The position numbers were made by a program, and so were the translations under genes. The notes beneath the pieces were generated by a model. The model saw nothing but the letters and a program-made list of their open reading frames with translations. It did no database searches and was not told where the DNA came from. Positions 25,592 through 35,149 of a stretch of 59,404 nucleotides of DNA are shown piece after piece (position 1 is the stretch's first letter; each line of letters begins with the position of its first letter). This DNA comes from an uncultured Prevotella sp. GTDB lineage: Bacteria; Bacteroidota; Bacteroidia; Bacteroidales; Bacteroidaceae. The stretch lies in the NCBI GenBank assembly GCA_900317685.1, contig ONHQ01000016.1, forward strand, positions 1 through 59,404, read 5' to 3'.

Positions 25592-28500
25592 TTATTGTCC
25601 TAACTGCTGACCGCCTTTCCCTACATACATGCGATAGTAGGCATCGATCTGGCTGTTTTGTTTTCTGGCCAAAGCAGGGTCAACAAGTTCCGTGACCTTC
25701 GCCATCTCGGTCATAATTGACAGTTGCATGAGGCAGTCACGTTGAGAGCCTTGGAACCAAACGCCATCCTCGCTCAGATAGTACTGCTCGTATTGGCTGG
25801 CATTCTTCCATACTTCGTTGATGATCTCCAGTGCCTTCTTCTTCTGACCCAACAGTGCGTAGGCATGAGCAATGTCATTGCCACCACTCATGTAGTTCAT
25901 CGGAATGTTGTAGGTCGGGAGCTCTTTCTCTGCTTTCTGCAACACTTTCAGTGCCTTAGCTTTCTGTCCCTCAGCGATGAGGTGAAGGGCAAGCTGACCG
26001 AAGAGACGGCGATGGGTGTAGCACATGCGCATGACGGTCTCGTCGATATACAGACCCGGCTTGCTCAGACCACCATAGCGGTAGCGGAACATCAGGTTGT
26101 TGTAGACCTTCTCTGTGTCGTAGTTCTTAGCGCCCGGAGCGTTGGTTGTGAACGGCGAGATGCGGTTGGCAAGACCTTCCTGAATGAAGTTGTCACCAAG
26201 ATTCATGTAGTTTTCCTGGCCCACAGTCAGAGCGACATAGATAGGACGCGTCCAGTTGCAATGAGCAATCATCTCCAGCATCATCAGGTCGTTCTTGTAA
26301 AGAGCATTCTTGCCTTTCAGCGAGATGACCATACGGTCGGGTATTGTGTCGCTGGCCATCATCATGCCACTGTGCTTGACAGCGTTCTTGTCGATGGTGA
26401 CGTAGAGCGTATCGGTCGGGATAACGTGCATGTCTGCGTCTTTGGAGCGCACCCAATACTTCATCACGTTGGCCAACTCGAATGGATTATCACCAAACTG
26501 AGCCTTAGCAGCCATCGGGTTCTTCTTGTAGAAGTCGAGGACCTGTGACTTCAGACTTGGGTTGACTTCAACATATTCGTTGGTTCCCGAGCAGTAGTCG
26601 AGACGCGGCCAGGTGATAGGCACGGAAGGCGAGCCATAAGCCGGACGCTTCATCTGGTCGATATACCAGTCGGTCTGCAGATAGCTGAGGTTGCAGACAC
26701 GAGCGTCGGTACGTACGCCCTCTGTCTCCTGGTTGTACCAGAGTGGGAAGGTATCGTTGTCTCCGTTGGTGAAGATGATCGGGTTGCCCTTGTCCTGAAG
26801 CGTCATCAGATAGTTGCGGCCGAAGTCGCGGCAGGTGTAACGGCCTGAGCGGTCGTGGTCATCCCATGTCTGGCTGACCATCTGAATAGGAACGAGCAGA
26901 CACACGAGACTGAGGGCTCCGATAGCAATCGGGCTTTCGACCTTGAGATATTTCTTCATCAGATCAACCAAGGCTGCCACGCCCATACCACACCAAATGG
27001 CAAAAGCATAGAACGAACCGGCGTAAGCATAGTCACGCTCACGCGGCTGCACCGGCGTCTGGTTGAGGTAGACGACAATGGCAAGTCCTGTCATGAAGAA
27101 CAGGAAGCAGACTACCCAGAACTGACGAATGCCGCGACGGCCACGGAAAGCCTGCCAGAAGAGTCCGATGAGACCCAACAGCAAAGGCAGACAATAGAAG
27201 ACATTGTGACCTTTGTTCATCTTCAGATCGTCAGGCAACTTGCTCTGATCACCCAAGCGGGCGTTGTCGAAGAACGGGATTCCCGTGATCCAGTTGCCGT
27301 GCTCGGGCTCGCCATTGCCCTGAATGTCGTTCTGGCGACCGGCAAAGTTCCACATGAAGTAGCGCCAATACATGAAGTTGCACTGGTAGGACAGGAAGAA
27401 CTTGATGTTGTCGATCTGTGATGGCATCTTCACGGTCATCTGTTCACCGCAACGGTCATAGGGTACCTCGGTACCATTTACGCCACCCATCCAACTCTCG
27501 TAGTCCTGCGCATGGTTGCTGTCCCACATACGGGGGAAGAGCATGTTCTGCGCATAGATGTAGTTGCTGCGGTGAGAGACGATGAAGTAGGAGTCCTTCT
27601 CATTCTTGGAAGCCTTTTCTTTACGGCTGTAGATAGGAGCGCCTTCGTTCATCTTAGGCTTGCACATATCGCCGTCCTGCTCCAAAGCGACCTGCGAGGT
27701 GTAGGCCTGACCATAGAGTAGGGGATAGCTGCCATACTGATCACGGCTGAGATAAGAGCCCAACGTGAAGATATCTTCGGGAGAGTTCTGGTCCATCGGC
27801 GGATTTGCAACAGAGCGGATGACGATGAGCGCATAGCTTGAATAGCCGATCATCAGCATCAGCATGCACAGCAGCACGGTATTTTTCAGATGAGAACTGA
27901 CAAGATATACTGGCTTCTTCTCAACCATCTTCTTGCGGTTGAACAGCCACCAGACGACGGCAAGGATGATGATGCCGCAAACAACAGCATGCCAGCCGTA
28001 GCCGATAAACGGAATTCCGATCAACGCGAAAGCCAAAAGGGTAGAGATGTTCTCCAGTTTCTTGTTGCGTCCGACATAGCTCTCGTAGATGGCCCAAAGG
28101 GTGGAAGCCACCAGCAACGCAATGTAGATGATCAATCCCGTGTTGAAAGGCAGGCCCAAAACATTGACGAAGAGCAACTCAAACCAGCCGCCCACAGTGA
28201 CAATGCCCGGGATGACGCCGTAGAGAACGGCAGCTACCAGCACAAAAGACACCAAGAGGGCGATCAGAGAACCCTTCAACTCGATGTTGGGGAAACGTCG
28301 ATAGCAGTAGACCAGCACGATGGCAGGCAGACACAGCAAGTTGAGCAGGTGTACGCCAATGCTCAGACCTGTCATATAGAAAATGAGTACCAGCCAACGG
28401 TCGGAATGAGGCTCATCGGCATGATCTTCCCATTTCAGTATCAACCAAAACACGATAGCGGTGAACGCAGAAGAGTAGGCATAAACCTCACCTTCCACAG

Positions 28501-28921
28501 CGGAGAACCAGAATGTGTCACTCCATGTGTAGATCAAAGCGCCCACAACACCACTGGCCTCAATGGCGATGGTCTTGCCCAGCGTCAATGATGACCAATC
28601 CTTAACGATCAGCTTGCGTGTCAGGTGAGTGATCGTCCAGAAAAGGAAGAGGATCGTGGTGGCCGAGAGCAGAGCGCTCATCGTGTTCACCATGCGTGCT
28701 ACCTGACTGGGATCGCTGGCAAAGTGACTGAACAGATTGGCCGTGAGCATGAAGAACGGTGCCCCAGGTGGGTGACCGATTTCAAGTTTATAGCCTGTGG
28801 TAATAAACTCTGGACAGTCCCAAAACGAGGCTGTCGGCTCGATGGTGGAGCAATAGGTAAAGGCTGCAACGGCAAACACAAGCCATCCCAGCACATTGTC
28901 CACTAATCTGTACTGCTTCAT
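25592..28921 (-). CDS. DUF2723 multi-spanning membrane protein, probable glycosyltransferase
   Basis: An 1109-residue protein of the DUF2723 family, widespread in Bacteroidetes; relatives (TMEM260-like, GT-C fold) are linked to protein O-mannosylation. The N-terminal 480 residues carry many membrane helices, with the early STIEPTASFWDCPEFI and GHPPGAPFF stretches typical of the family, including acidic residues in the first exoplasmic loop. A large soluble part follows, and TPR-like helices (GQLALHLIAEGQKAKALKVLQKAEK) lie near the C-terminus. Substrates are unknown. Operon with a polysaccharide deacetylase. Confidence 0.88.
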   Translation of the reverse strand: MKQYRLVDNVLGWLVFAVAAFTYCSTIEPTASFWDCPEFITTGYKLEIGHPPGAPFFMLTANLFSHFASDPSQVARMVNTMSALLSATTILFLFWTITHLTRKLIVKDWSSLTLGKTIAIEASGVVGALIYTWSDTFWFSAVEGEVYAYSSAFTAIVFWLILKWEDHADEPHSDRWLVLIFYMTGLSIGVHLLNLLCLPAIVLVYCYRRFPNIELKGSLIALLVSFVLVAAVLYGVIPGIVTVGGWFELLFVNVLGLPFNTGLIIYIALLVASTLWAIYESYVGRNKKLENISTLLAFALIGIPFIGYGWHAVVCGIIILAVVWWLFNRKKMVEKKPVYLVSSHLKNTVLLCMLMLMIGYSSYALIVIRSVANPPMDQNSPEDIFTLGSYLSRDQYGSYPLLYGQAYTSQVALEQDGDMCKPKMNEGAPIYSRKEKASKNEKDSYFIVSHRSNYIYAQNMLFPRMWDSNHAQDYESWMGGVNGTEVPYDRCGEQMTVKMPSQIDNIKFFLSYQCNFMYWRYFMWNFAGRQNDIQGNGEPEHGNWITGIPFFDNARLGDQSKLPDDLKMNKGHNVFYCLPLLLGLIGLFWQAFRGRRGIRQFWVVCFLFFMTGLAIVVYLNQTPVQPRERDYAYAGSFYAFAIWCGMGVAALVDLMKKYLKVESPIAIGALSLVCLLVPIQMVSQTWDDHDRSGRYTCRDFGRNYLMTLQDKGNPIIFTNGDNDTFPLWYNQETEGVRTDARVCNLSYLQTDWYIDQMKRPAYGSPSVPITWPRLDYCSGTNEYVEVNPSLKSQVLDFYKKNPMAAKAQFGDNPFELANVMKYWVRSKDADMHVIPTDTLYVTIDKNAVKHSGMMMASDTIPDRMVISLKGKNALYKNDLMMLEMIAHCNWTRPIYVALTVGQENYMNLGDNFIQEGLANRISPFTTNAPGAKNYDTEKVYNNLMFRYRYGGLSKPGLYIDETVMRMCYTHRRLFGQLALHLIAEGQKAKALKVLQKAEKELPTYNIPMNYMSGGNDIAHAYALLGQKKKALEIINEVWKNASQYEQYYLSEDGVWFQGSQRDCLMQLSIMTEMAKVTELVDPALARKQNSQIDAYYRMYVGKGGQQLGQ

Positions 28922-28964
28922 TATTTTATTAACCTATAATTGTGTTATTGCAATAAAAACTTTG

Positions 28965-28972
28965 CAAAGATA
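28965..28972 (-). promoter_or_regulatory. -7 element for the DUF2723-deacetylase operon
   Basis: Minus strand TATCTTTGC, 43 nt before the start codon. No exact -33 box. Confidence 0.45.
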
Positions 28973-29267
28973 GCAAAAAGCAAGGAGAATAGACGATCTT
29001 TCAGGACTTAATTTAATATTTTTATCTAAAGATGAGAGAAAATTAATCTCGATGCGACTTCAATGATTGCCATCCCGAGCTGCCAAAAGCCGAGCATTCG
29101 TTTTAGTGTCCAGCTTGTCGGCTTTAAAATAGCCACGTTCCCCCGAGCTTTAAAGCGCTATTTTTTACGATAATGGCTGTTATGATAAATAACTAATTTA
29201 AGACCTGTCTTACTTTCAAAAGCTGGCCATGCTATTTAGTTCTTCCCCTCTATCCAACATCACCACA
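28973..29267. other. Intergenic stretch without a gene
   Basis: AT-rich DNA with no supported coding frame, repeat or RNA; it separates two minus-strand units. Confidence 0.4.
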
Positions 29268-29301
29268 CAAAAAAGCCCTTCATTCTCACGAACAAAGGGC
29301 T
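29268..29301 (-). terminator. Terminator of the MORN-like protein gene
   Basis: AGCCCTT (29274-29280) pairs with AAGGGCT (29295-29301); on the minus strand TTTTTTG follows. It lies about 110 nt after the gene's stop. Confidence 0.75.
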
Positions 29302-29410
29302 CATAAAAGAAATTAAAAAATAAATCGTATTATTATTGTAAGAGAGATTCTATTTATGAAAATAAGATGTATTTAGACTGACTTAATTATTTCGATTTTG
29401 CGGCTACCGA

Positions 29411-29923
29411 TTACTGAAGAAGCTCATGGATCTCGCTCAGAGGACGCTTCTCCTGTGTGCCGTCAGGCATGGTAACCATGAAGTAGTCGTATTTTGACTT
29501 TCCGTTGTTATATTCCACCACAGCGACACCACCGTTGCGGAGCTGCAATGTGAAGTAGCCCTGACGCTTGCCATTGACATAGTTGCCATGGAGCTTCTCC
29601 TTGCCGTTGACGTAGTATGTGGTGACCTCACCATTGAGAACGGTGTTCTTGTCATTGCCGAGATCGATGAAGCTGTATCCACCCTCAGCCTTGAGATTGC
29701 CGTTCATATAGTAGTCCTGGAAGACATCTTCCTTGTTGAGTCCTTTACCATCCTGCTTGAGCAGACGATAGTAAGCAGCCTGACCACGATCCTGTACGTT
29801 CTGCTGATTTGCAGCGTAGTAGATAGTGTCTGCAACAACAGTTGCACTCTCGCTCACATGCTTACGAGCTGAAGCACTCAGAACTGCGAGAAACATCATT
29901 GATAAAATCATCAACTTTTTCAT
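29411..29923 (-). CDS. Secreted MORN/YwqK-like repeat protein
   Basis: An exported protein of 170 residues: signal peptide MKKLMILSMMFLAVLSASARK, then beta-hairpin repeats of the MORN variant type (YYMNGNLKAEGGY, LNGEVTTYYVNGKEKLHGNYVNGKRQGYF). Such repeats often mediate protein or membrane contacts; no enzyme motif is seen. The start at 29923 is chosen because it begins the signal peptide and follows the promoter at 29966-29997; an upstream in-frame extension lacks these traits. Confidence 0.75.
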   Translation of the reverse strand: MKKLMILSMMFLAVLSASARKHVSESATVVADTIYYAANQQNVQDRGQAAYYRLLKQDGKGLNKEDVFQDYYMNGNLKAEGGYSFIDLGNDKNTVLNGEVTTYYVNGKEKLHGNYVNGKRQGYFTLQLRNGGVAVVEYNNGKSKYDYFMVTMPDGTQEKRPLSEIHELLQ

Positions 29924-29965
29924 ATCGGTTTCCTTTCTTAGTTTTACTTTTTCTTTTTGACACTG

Positions 29966-29997
29966 CAAAGGTATGCATTTTATATTGAATCTCCAAA
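29966..29997 (-). promoter_or_regulatory. Promoter of the MORN-like protein gene
   Basis: Minus strand TTTG (29997-29994), 20 bp, TACCTTTG (29973-29966). A close match to the consensus. Confidence 0.75.
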
Positions 29998-30345
29998 TTC
30001 CTTTAACACTATTTTATCATTATTTTTAGCCCTAATTTTAATTATAATTTAGAAGCCGCCTTTAATTCTATTCTGACACAATTCGGTGTTTAAACGAGCA
30101 AAGTGTAAGTTAGGTCTTTACAAGTAATATGTATTTAAACGTTTCAGATGACATTATGTTAGTCAGTTAGTGCAACGCACAATTTACGTGTAAAGTGATA
30201 CTGTTTTTAACTACAATACTTAAGGCTTATTTTGTAAGTAACGTTTACTGTATGTACAAATTGATATAGATCAAGATAATAGACTTACGAATCGAAAGTA
30301 TAAGAGAAGAAATACATTAGTTTTTGATAGATTATTAGTGGGAAA
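29998..30345. other. AT-rich gap between two minus-strand genes
   Basis: About 350 bp with no coding frame, hairpin with U-tract, or repeat that I can support. It would be the 3' region of the GH25 gene. Confidence 0.4.
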
Positions 30346-31251
30346 TTAATGTTTTAATTTCAAATTGTCAACACTAACTCCCTCTGAAAGTACGTCCAGG
30401 TCCACCGGAGTAGTGATTCCATCGACCAATCCGGCATCGCTATGCTGCCACAAGAGCGGCTTAATGTCACCTGCCAACGGCGGTTCTGATGAGCTGTAAT
30501 GGGAAACAAAGAGTCGGGCGGAAGCAAAGCGGGGATAAAGATGTTCATTGAAGAATCGGGTGTAGCAATATATAATAGGAGTACCATGATAGTGGGAGGC
30601 AAGCAAGTGAACCATGGAATCGAGCTTTTCATGTAGCTCTACCCTACTCCATCCTTTCACCCCCTCCTCTTCGACATCAATCATTGGCACGAGATCCTGA
30701 TGGTGGCGGTTGACGATGGAATAGAAAAGGCGGAACTGCTGCCGGACGGTGCTGCCGGAGGTAAGATAGTGGTAGGTACCGACCGGAATGCCCGCGGCAC
30801 GGGCGCGGGCAATGTTCTTGAGATAAAGGGAGTCGATATGATCGCCTCCCTCCGTGGCTTTAATGTAGACAAACTTCACGCAAGTGTCATGACTGACACG
30901 GTCCCAGTTAATAACGCCCTGGTGATGAGAGATGTCAATACCGTCGTAGTCCATCCGGCCATGCCGGTCGTGTACTGAGGTCAATTTCACACCGTTGCTG
31001 AAGTATCCATCGATGTCTGGCAGACTGTCGCGAAAGTTAGGAATATAGATAGCTGCCAACACAAAGCTGATAAACAGCAGGGCGATGATCGTTATCAACA
31101 CGAGCCATGACCGATGGAGGAAACACCCGATCTGATGTCGGATGTGATAGTACTGATAACTGTAATGATGATGATGGTGATGATGCACATGGGCATCATG
31201 GAGGCCTCTGCCTCCTGAACCATTTTTATAAGGATTTACTGTTGGTGTCAT
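30346..31251 (-). CDS. GH25 lysozyme-family protein with His-rich N-terminus
   Basis: GH25 muramidases cut the MurNAc-GlcNAc bond of peptidoglycan. The 301-residue protein has the fold's motifs: YDGIDISHHQGVINW (catalytic Asp), FVYIKATEG, GIPVGTYHYL, and VPMIDVEEEG with the acid residue. One transmembrane helix (about 50-72) makes it a membrane-anchored periplasmic enzyme. The short cytosolic N-terminus holds a natural histidine run (seven consecutive His) within HVHHHHHHHYSYQYYH; metal binding is possible. Confidence 0.88.
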   Translation of the reverse strand: MTPTVNPYKNGSGGRGLHDAHVHHHHHHHYSYQYYHIRHQIGCFLHRSWLVLITIIALLFISFVLAAIYIPNFRDSLPDIDGYFSNGVKLTSVHDRHGRMDYDGIDISHHQGVINWDRVSHDTCVKFVYIKATEGGDHIDSLYLKNIARARAAGIPVGTYHYLTSGSTVRQQFRLFYSIVNRHHQDLVPMIDVEEEGVKGWSRVELHEKLDSMVHLLASHYHGTPIIYCYTRFFNEHLYPRFASARLFVSHYSSSEPPLAGDIKPLLWQHSDAGLVDGITTPVDLDVLSEGVSVDNLKLKH

Positions 31252-31317
31252 TGGTTGTTTGTATTGAATAAGTTGTATTATATATAATATGTGTATAGGT
31301 CTATTCTGATAGCCGTT

Positions 31318-32436
31318 TTATTGAAATCTGAATCCTCTCAGCATTCTTGTTAAGACTGGTTTACCACCTTTCGTCGCGGGTTGCAAAGGTGGCATGCCTC
31401 TCACAACCGACACGGCCCAACGGTCAGCGGAAGGCGAGACGGAGTTGACAACGGCCAAATCTGTCGGTCGACCGTCGCGGTCAACGGCATAAGAAACGAG
31501 CACCGTTCCTCTACCATGATAGTCGGAAATAGTCTGGGCGGCCATATAGCGTTTGGCCAAATCTTTGTCCTTTTCAGTCGGTAGCTGGTCGGGAGTATAG
31601 CAAAGCGTATCATTACCAACGCTATTGGGCAGTGTGGCATAGGCAGGCTGATGGGCAACAGCAGGTTTCAGAAGGTTGCGGTAGTGCTTGGTCAAAATCG
31701 ATTTAGCGTAATCGTAGTGCATCTTAAGTTCCGAGGTATAGCCGCCGTTGTCAAATCCATATCTGACACGCATACCAACAAGAGAGTCTTCCGGCCAGAC
31801 AGCCAATACTTCTACGGACTGCAAACTGTTATATTCATTGTCATTAAGAACACTCGTCAACAACGTAATCAATGGACTGTCGTCTGATGATTGCAACTGA
31901 TAGGTCTTCATCAAATCGGCGAGGTGCAAGATCTTCTGGGTGTGAAGATCAAAGACGCAAAGAAGATGGTTGTCGGCAGACGGCTGTGAGCTCAGAGACT
32001 GAGGTGCTACTTGACGGTCCAGTTGGTAGACGATGTATTTGCCCGGACTATAGCTTTTGATCGTAGCAGAAGCAGAGACATAACAGAAGTGGCGGTCATC
32101 GGGCAGACTGTCGAGCTTACCGGCCACCGGGGTTCCAAAGTGTGCAAGGAAACTGCTAACGGAAGTATCATAGTCAGTACTTTCTGACATCAACACCGTA
32201 GAGGCTATCTGTTGCTGCAAGGCACTGACCTGTGTCGAATCAATAACCACCGGCCATTCTATATCTAAGTCCACGACGTTGAAGTCAGCCCCTTGACGCA
32301 TGAGCGTGTGACTCTTGTCATATCTGACAATATAGGCGTATTTGCGAGGTGTATCAACAACCTGTGCCTGCAAAGACATGCACGGCAGCAACATCGCGAG
32401 ACAAAGTTCAACGCAAAACAATATGGTCTTTTTCAT
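31318..32436 (-). CDS. Secreted protein with C-terminal TonB-like domain
   Basis: A 372-residue exported protein. Signal peptide MKKTILFCVELCLAMLLPCMSLQAQ, cleaved after AQ. Residues 40-250 look like a beta-rich domain similar to DUF3298-type regions. The last 85 residues resemble the TonB C-terminal fold (GTVLVSYAVDRDGRPTDLAV then MPPLQPATKGGKPV), as often found in Bacteroidetes periplasmic proteins that are not true TonBs. There is no N-terminal helix plus Pro-rich linker as in energy-coupling TonB, so a transport role is unlikely. Function unknown. Confidence 0.7.
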   Translation of the reverse strand: MKKTILFCVELCLAMLLPCMSLQAQVVDTPRKYAYIVRYDKSHTLMRQGADFNVVDLDIEWPVVIDSTQVSALQQQIASTVLMSESTDYDTSVSSFLAHFGTPVAGKLDSLPDDRHFCYVSASATIKSYSPGKYIVYQLDRQVAPQSLSSQPSADNHLLCVFDLHTQKILHLADLMKTYQLQSSDDSPLITLLTSVLNDNEYNSLQSVEVLAVWPEDSLVGMRVRYGFDNGGYTSELKMHYDYAKSILTKHYRNLLKPAVAHQPAYATLPNSVGNDTLCYTPDQLPTEKDKDLAKRYMAAQTISDYHGRGTVLVSYAVDRDGRPTDLAVVNSVSPSADRWAVSVVRGMPPLQPATKGGKPVLTRMLRGFRFQ

Positions 32437-32515
32437 GTGCATAAGTTATCTATCAAAATTTTAAGACTTTGAGATCCGCGCCAACACGCACGATTCTCAT
32501 CATCAACAGTAGGCC

Positions 32516-33652
32516 TCACGCATCCGCTTTCGGGCGGGCGGTCCCCGCGGGCTGTTGGGCAACAGTCTTATTTTTCAACGTACCGACGCTCTCCTCCTTG
32601 GTGACGTACTTTTTCCAATAGGTGATGAGCAGCGTCGTCAGCGGCAAGGCGATGATCAGGCCGATGAAGCCCAGAATAGCACCCCATACCGACAACGAGA
32701 GTAGAAGAATAGCCGGATTGAGTCCCATGGCCTTTCCCATGATATGCGGTGTGACGATCATATCACTGATCACCTGCACCAATGCGAAGAGTCCAACAGC
32801 CAAGCCGAAGACCACCCAGAAGTTCTGACCGGTGTCGGCAGCCTTGAGCATAGCAAGGAAAGCTGTAGGGATGAGGGCGAAGGTGTGGAGATAGGGCACC
32901 AAATCCAGCACTCCGATGAGTATACCCAAGCCAATGGCCATCGGGAAGTCCATGATGGTAAACCCTATGCAGAACATGATGCCCATGCAAAGAGCCACCA
33001 GACCTTGACCGCGAATGTAGTTGTTCAACTCCCGTTCCACGTCTCCTGCAAGTTCATGCCAGAAGGGGCGGTTCTTCACAGGGAAGATGCGGATCCAATT
33101 GTCCGTAAGAAACTCGTAATCCATCAGGATGAAGAACATATATAATAAGGTGATCAGTGAGGCCACTATGCTCATCACGATACTGGCCGTCTGGCTTACG
33201 ACAGAGAACACCTTTGGCGCCACGTTCTTCAAGATATTGGTGAAATCAGGACTCTTGAAGAAGTGCTCTACCGTATGTTGGTTATTGATGAGCCAGTTCG
33301 AAATCCATCCACTGATATTGTTGGTGTGTGCAGCTCCGTGCACCCAATGGGTGAGGATGACATACAAGCGTTGGAACTGCTCGATCATTGGTGGGATAAT
33401 GAAATAGAGCATACCGCCGATGACAGCGAAAACTACGATCATCGTGATGATAATCGACAAGGCCCGCACCCGCACATGAAGCTTGTTCTCCACAAACTTC
33501 ACCATGGGATAGAGCAGATAGGCAAAAAGCCACGCTACAAAGAAAGGCAGCAGCACACTGCTCAGATAGTCTACAAGCAAGAACACAACCAATACGATGG
33601 CTCCTACTCCTACCCAACGTATGAAACGGTCAAATGTGATTTCTTTTGGCAT
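32516..33652 (-). CDS. AI-2E family permease
   Basis: A polytopic inner-membrane protein of the AI-2E (PerM/TqsA) superfamily, which exports or exchanges small molecules or ions. The 378 residues show about eight helices: a pair at the N-terminus (VGVGAIVLVVFLLVDYL, LPFFVAWLFAYLLYPMV), a long central soluble part, and the conserved C-terminal block with PHIMGKAMGLNPAILLLSLSVWG and GFIGLIIALPLTTLL. The substrate is not predictable. Monocistronic or co-transcribed with tdk upstream (48 bp gap). Confidence 0.9.
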   Translation of the reverse strand: MPKEITFDRFIRWVGVGAIVLVVFLLVDYLSSVLLPFFVAWLFAYLLYPMVKFVENKLHVRVRALSIIITMIVVFAVIGGMLYFIIPPMIEQFQRLYVILTHWVHGAAHTNNISGWISNWLINNQHTVEHFFKSPDFTNILKNVAPKVFSVVSQTASIVMSIVASLITLLYMFFILMDYEFLTDNWIRIFPVKNRPFWHELAGDVERELNNYIRGQGLVALCMGIMFCIGFTIMDFPMAIGLGILIGVLDLVPYLHTFALIPTAFLAMLKAADTGQNFWVVFGLAVGLFALVQVISDMIVTPHIMGKAMGLNPAILLLSLSVWGAILGFIGLIIALPLTTLLITYWKKYVTKEESVGTLKNKTVAQQPAGTARPKADA

Positions 33653-33700
33653 AATACGATGATGATCTAATGAATTTCATTGCATAGGATTGTCCAAGCG

Positions 33701-34315
33701 CTATTTCTCAAAGAGATTGCGGCTTTGCGCGTTGCGCTTGTCGTCCAACAGTGCTTTTTGGAAACACTCGCGGCAAAGGGGTTCATATTCTTGTTTCTCG
33801 CCAAGCATCACCTGCTCCCTGTCGTTGACCAGACGGTGACTGGCATATGCTAGCGCGCCACACTTCACACAGATAGCGTGCACTTTAGTCACCTCGTCGG
33901 CCACTGCCATCAGCGAAGGCATAGGTCCGAAAGGATTGCCAAGGAAGTCCATATCCAGCCCTGCAATGATGACCCGGACACCTTGATAGGCAAGCTTGTT
34001 GCACACGGCTACAAGGTGGTCGTCGAAGAACTGTGCCTCGTCGATACCAACTACGTCACAGCCTCCCGACAACTTCAGTATCTCATCGGACTGGTGCACG
34101 GGTATGGATCTCAGCGCAGTATGGTCATGGCTCACCACATCCCGGGGCGAGTAGCGCACATCCATTGTCGGCTTGAAGATCGCAACGTGTTGTTTGGCAA
34201 AGCGGGCGCGGCGCAGACGGCGTATCAGCTCTTCAGTCTTACCGGAGAACATGCTGCCACAGACCACCTCAATGCGGCCGGGGCGACGGCTCTCCCCTAT
34301 CAGATTCTCTGTCAT
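33701..34315 (-). CDS. tdk: Thymidine kinase
   Basis: Salvage enzyme phosphorylating thymidine with ATP. The 204-residue type II enzyme has Walker [15 protein letters not shown], the [11 protein letters not shown] Walker B/catalytic Glu, the lasso-domain zinc cysteines CVKCG and CREC, and a substrate loop near YEPLCRECF. Divergent from rsmI; a TATCTTTG -7 element on the minus strand lies at 34348-34341, 26 nt ahead of the start. Confidence 0.95.
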   Translation of the reverse strand: MTENLIGESRRPGRIEVVCGSMFSGKTEELIRRLRRARFAKQHVAIFKPTMDVRYSPRDVVSHDHTALRSIPVHQSDEILKLSGGCDVVGIDEAQFFDDHLVAVCNKLAYQGVRVIIAGLDMDFLGNPFGPMPSLMAVADEVTKVHAICVKCGALAYASHRLVNDREQVMLGEKQEYEPLCRECFQKALLDDKRNAQSRNLFEK

Positions 34316-34418
34316 CTATTCTGTTTTCTTTTTTTATTTGCAAAGATAATAAGAAAAGACGAATAGACATCATTTGTATATCTACATTTATACATAGCAA
34401 AGAAAAAAGCAAATAAAA

Positions 34419-34450
34419 TTTGGGCGTAGCGATTATTTTGCTTATATTTG
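34419..34450 (+). promoter_or_regulatory. Promoter of the rsmI cluster
   Basis: TTTG (34419-34422), 20 bp, TATATTTG (34443-34450). The start codons at 34454 and 34460 lie only 3 and 9 nt after it, so the message would be leaderless or nearly so. Confidence 0.7.
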
Positions 34451-34459
34451 CAAATGATT

Positions 34460-35149
34460 ATGGGTACATTGTATATCATCCCCACTCCGGTGGGAAACAT
34501 GGAAGACATTACGATGCGCGCCTTGAGGATACTCAAAGAGGCTGATCTGGTGCTGGCTGAGGACACACGTACCTCAGGCAACCTCTTGCGCCACTACGAG
34601 ATCAGCAATCATCTCATGGCCCATCATAAATTCAACGAGCACGGGACGACATCAGGTATCATCGAGCGTCTCAAGGCCGGACAGAACATTGCGCTGGTCA
34701 GCGACGCCGGCACACCAGGCATCAGTGATCCCGGTTTCTTCCTTGCCCGAGAGGCAGCACGCAACGACATCGAGGTGATCACACTGCCCGGTGCCACAGC
34801 CTGCATCCCTGCCATCGTGTCGTCGGGACTGCCCTGCGACCGTTTCTGCTTCGAGGGTTTCCTGCCACAAAAGAAAGGGCGGCAGACGCGACTGGAGAGT
34901 TTGAAGGATGAGACACGTACCATGATTTTCTATGAGTCGCCCTACAGATTGCTGAAGACGCTCAAGCAGTTCGCCGAAGTGTTTGGCGCTGACCGGCAGG
35001 TCAGCGTGGCCAGGGAGATTTCTAAGATTCATGAGGAACACGTCAGAGGCACACTCGAAGAGGTCATCGCTCATTTCGAGACGACAGAACCGCGAGGTGA
35101 GATCGTCATTGTGCTGGCTGGCAAAGATACGAAAAAACATCAGGTATGA
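34460..35149 (+). CDS. rsmI: 16S rRNA (cytidine1402-2'-O)-methyltransferase
   Basis: Methylates the ribose of C1402 in the ribosomal decoding centre with SAM. The 229-residue protein starts MGTLYIIPTPVGNMEDIT; an ATG 6 bp earlier is also possible. Tetrapyrrole-methylase-fold motifs: AEDTRTSGNLL, LVSDAGTPGISDPG, LPGATACIPAIVSSGLPCDRF, FYESPYRL and SVAREISKIHEE. Its stop overlaps the next start by 4 bp (ATGA). First gene of the cluster rsmI, lipoprotein, tadA, yraN, birA. Confidence 0.95.
   Translation: MGTLYIIPTPVGNMEDITMRALRILKEADLVLAEDTRTSGNLLRHYEISNHLMAHHKFNEHGTTSGIIERLKAGQNIALVSDAGTPGISDPGFFLAREAARNDIEVITLPGATACIPAIVSSGLPCDRFCFEGFLPQKKGRQTRLESLKDETRTMIFYESPYRLLKTLKQFAEVFGADRQVSVAREISKIHEEHVRGTLEEVIAHFETTEPRGEIVIVLAGKDTKKHQV

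Noticed and set aside
31318-32436. True TonB energy transducer
   Set aside because: It has a cleavable signal peptide and no N-terminal anchor or Pro-rich linker; only the C-terminal fold is similar.
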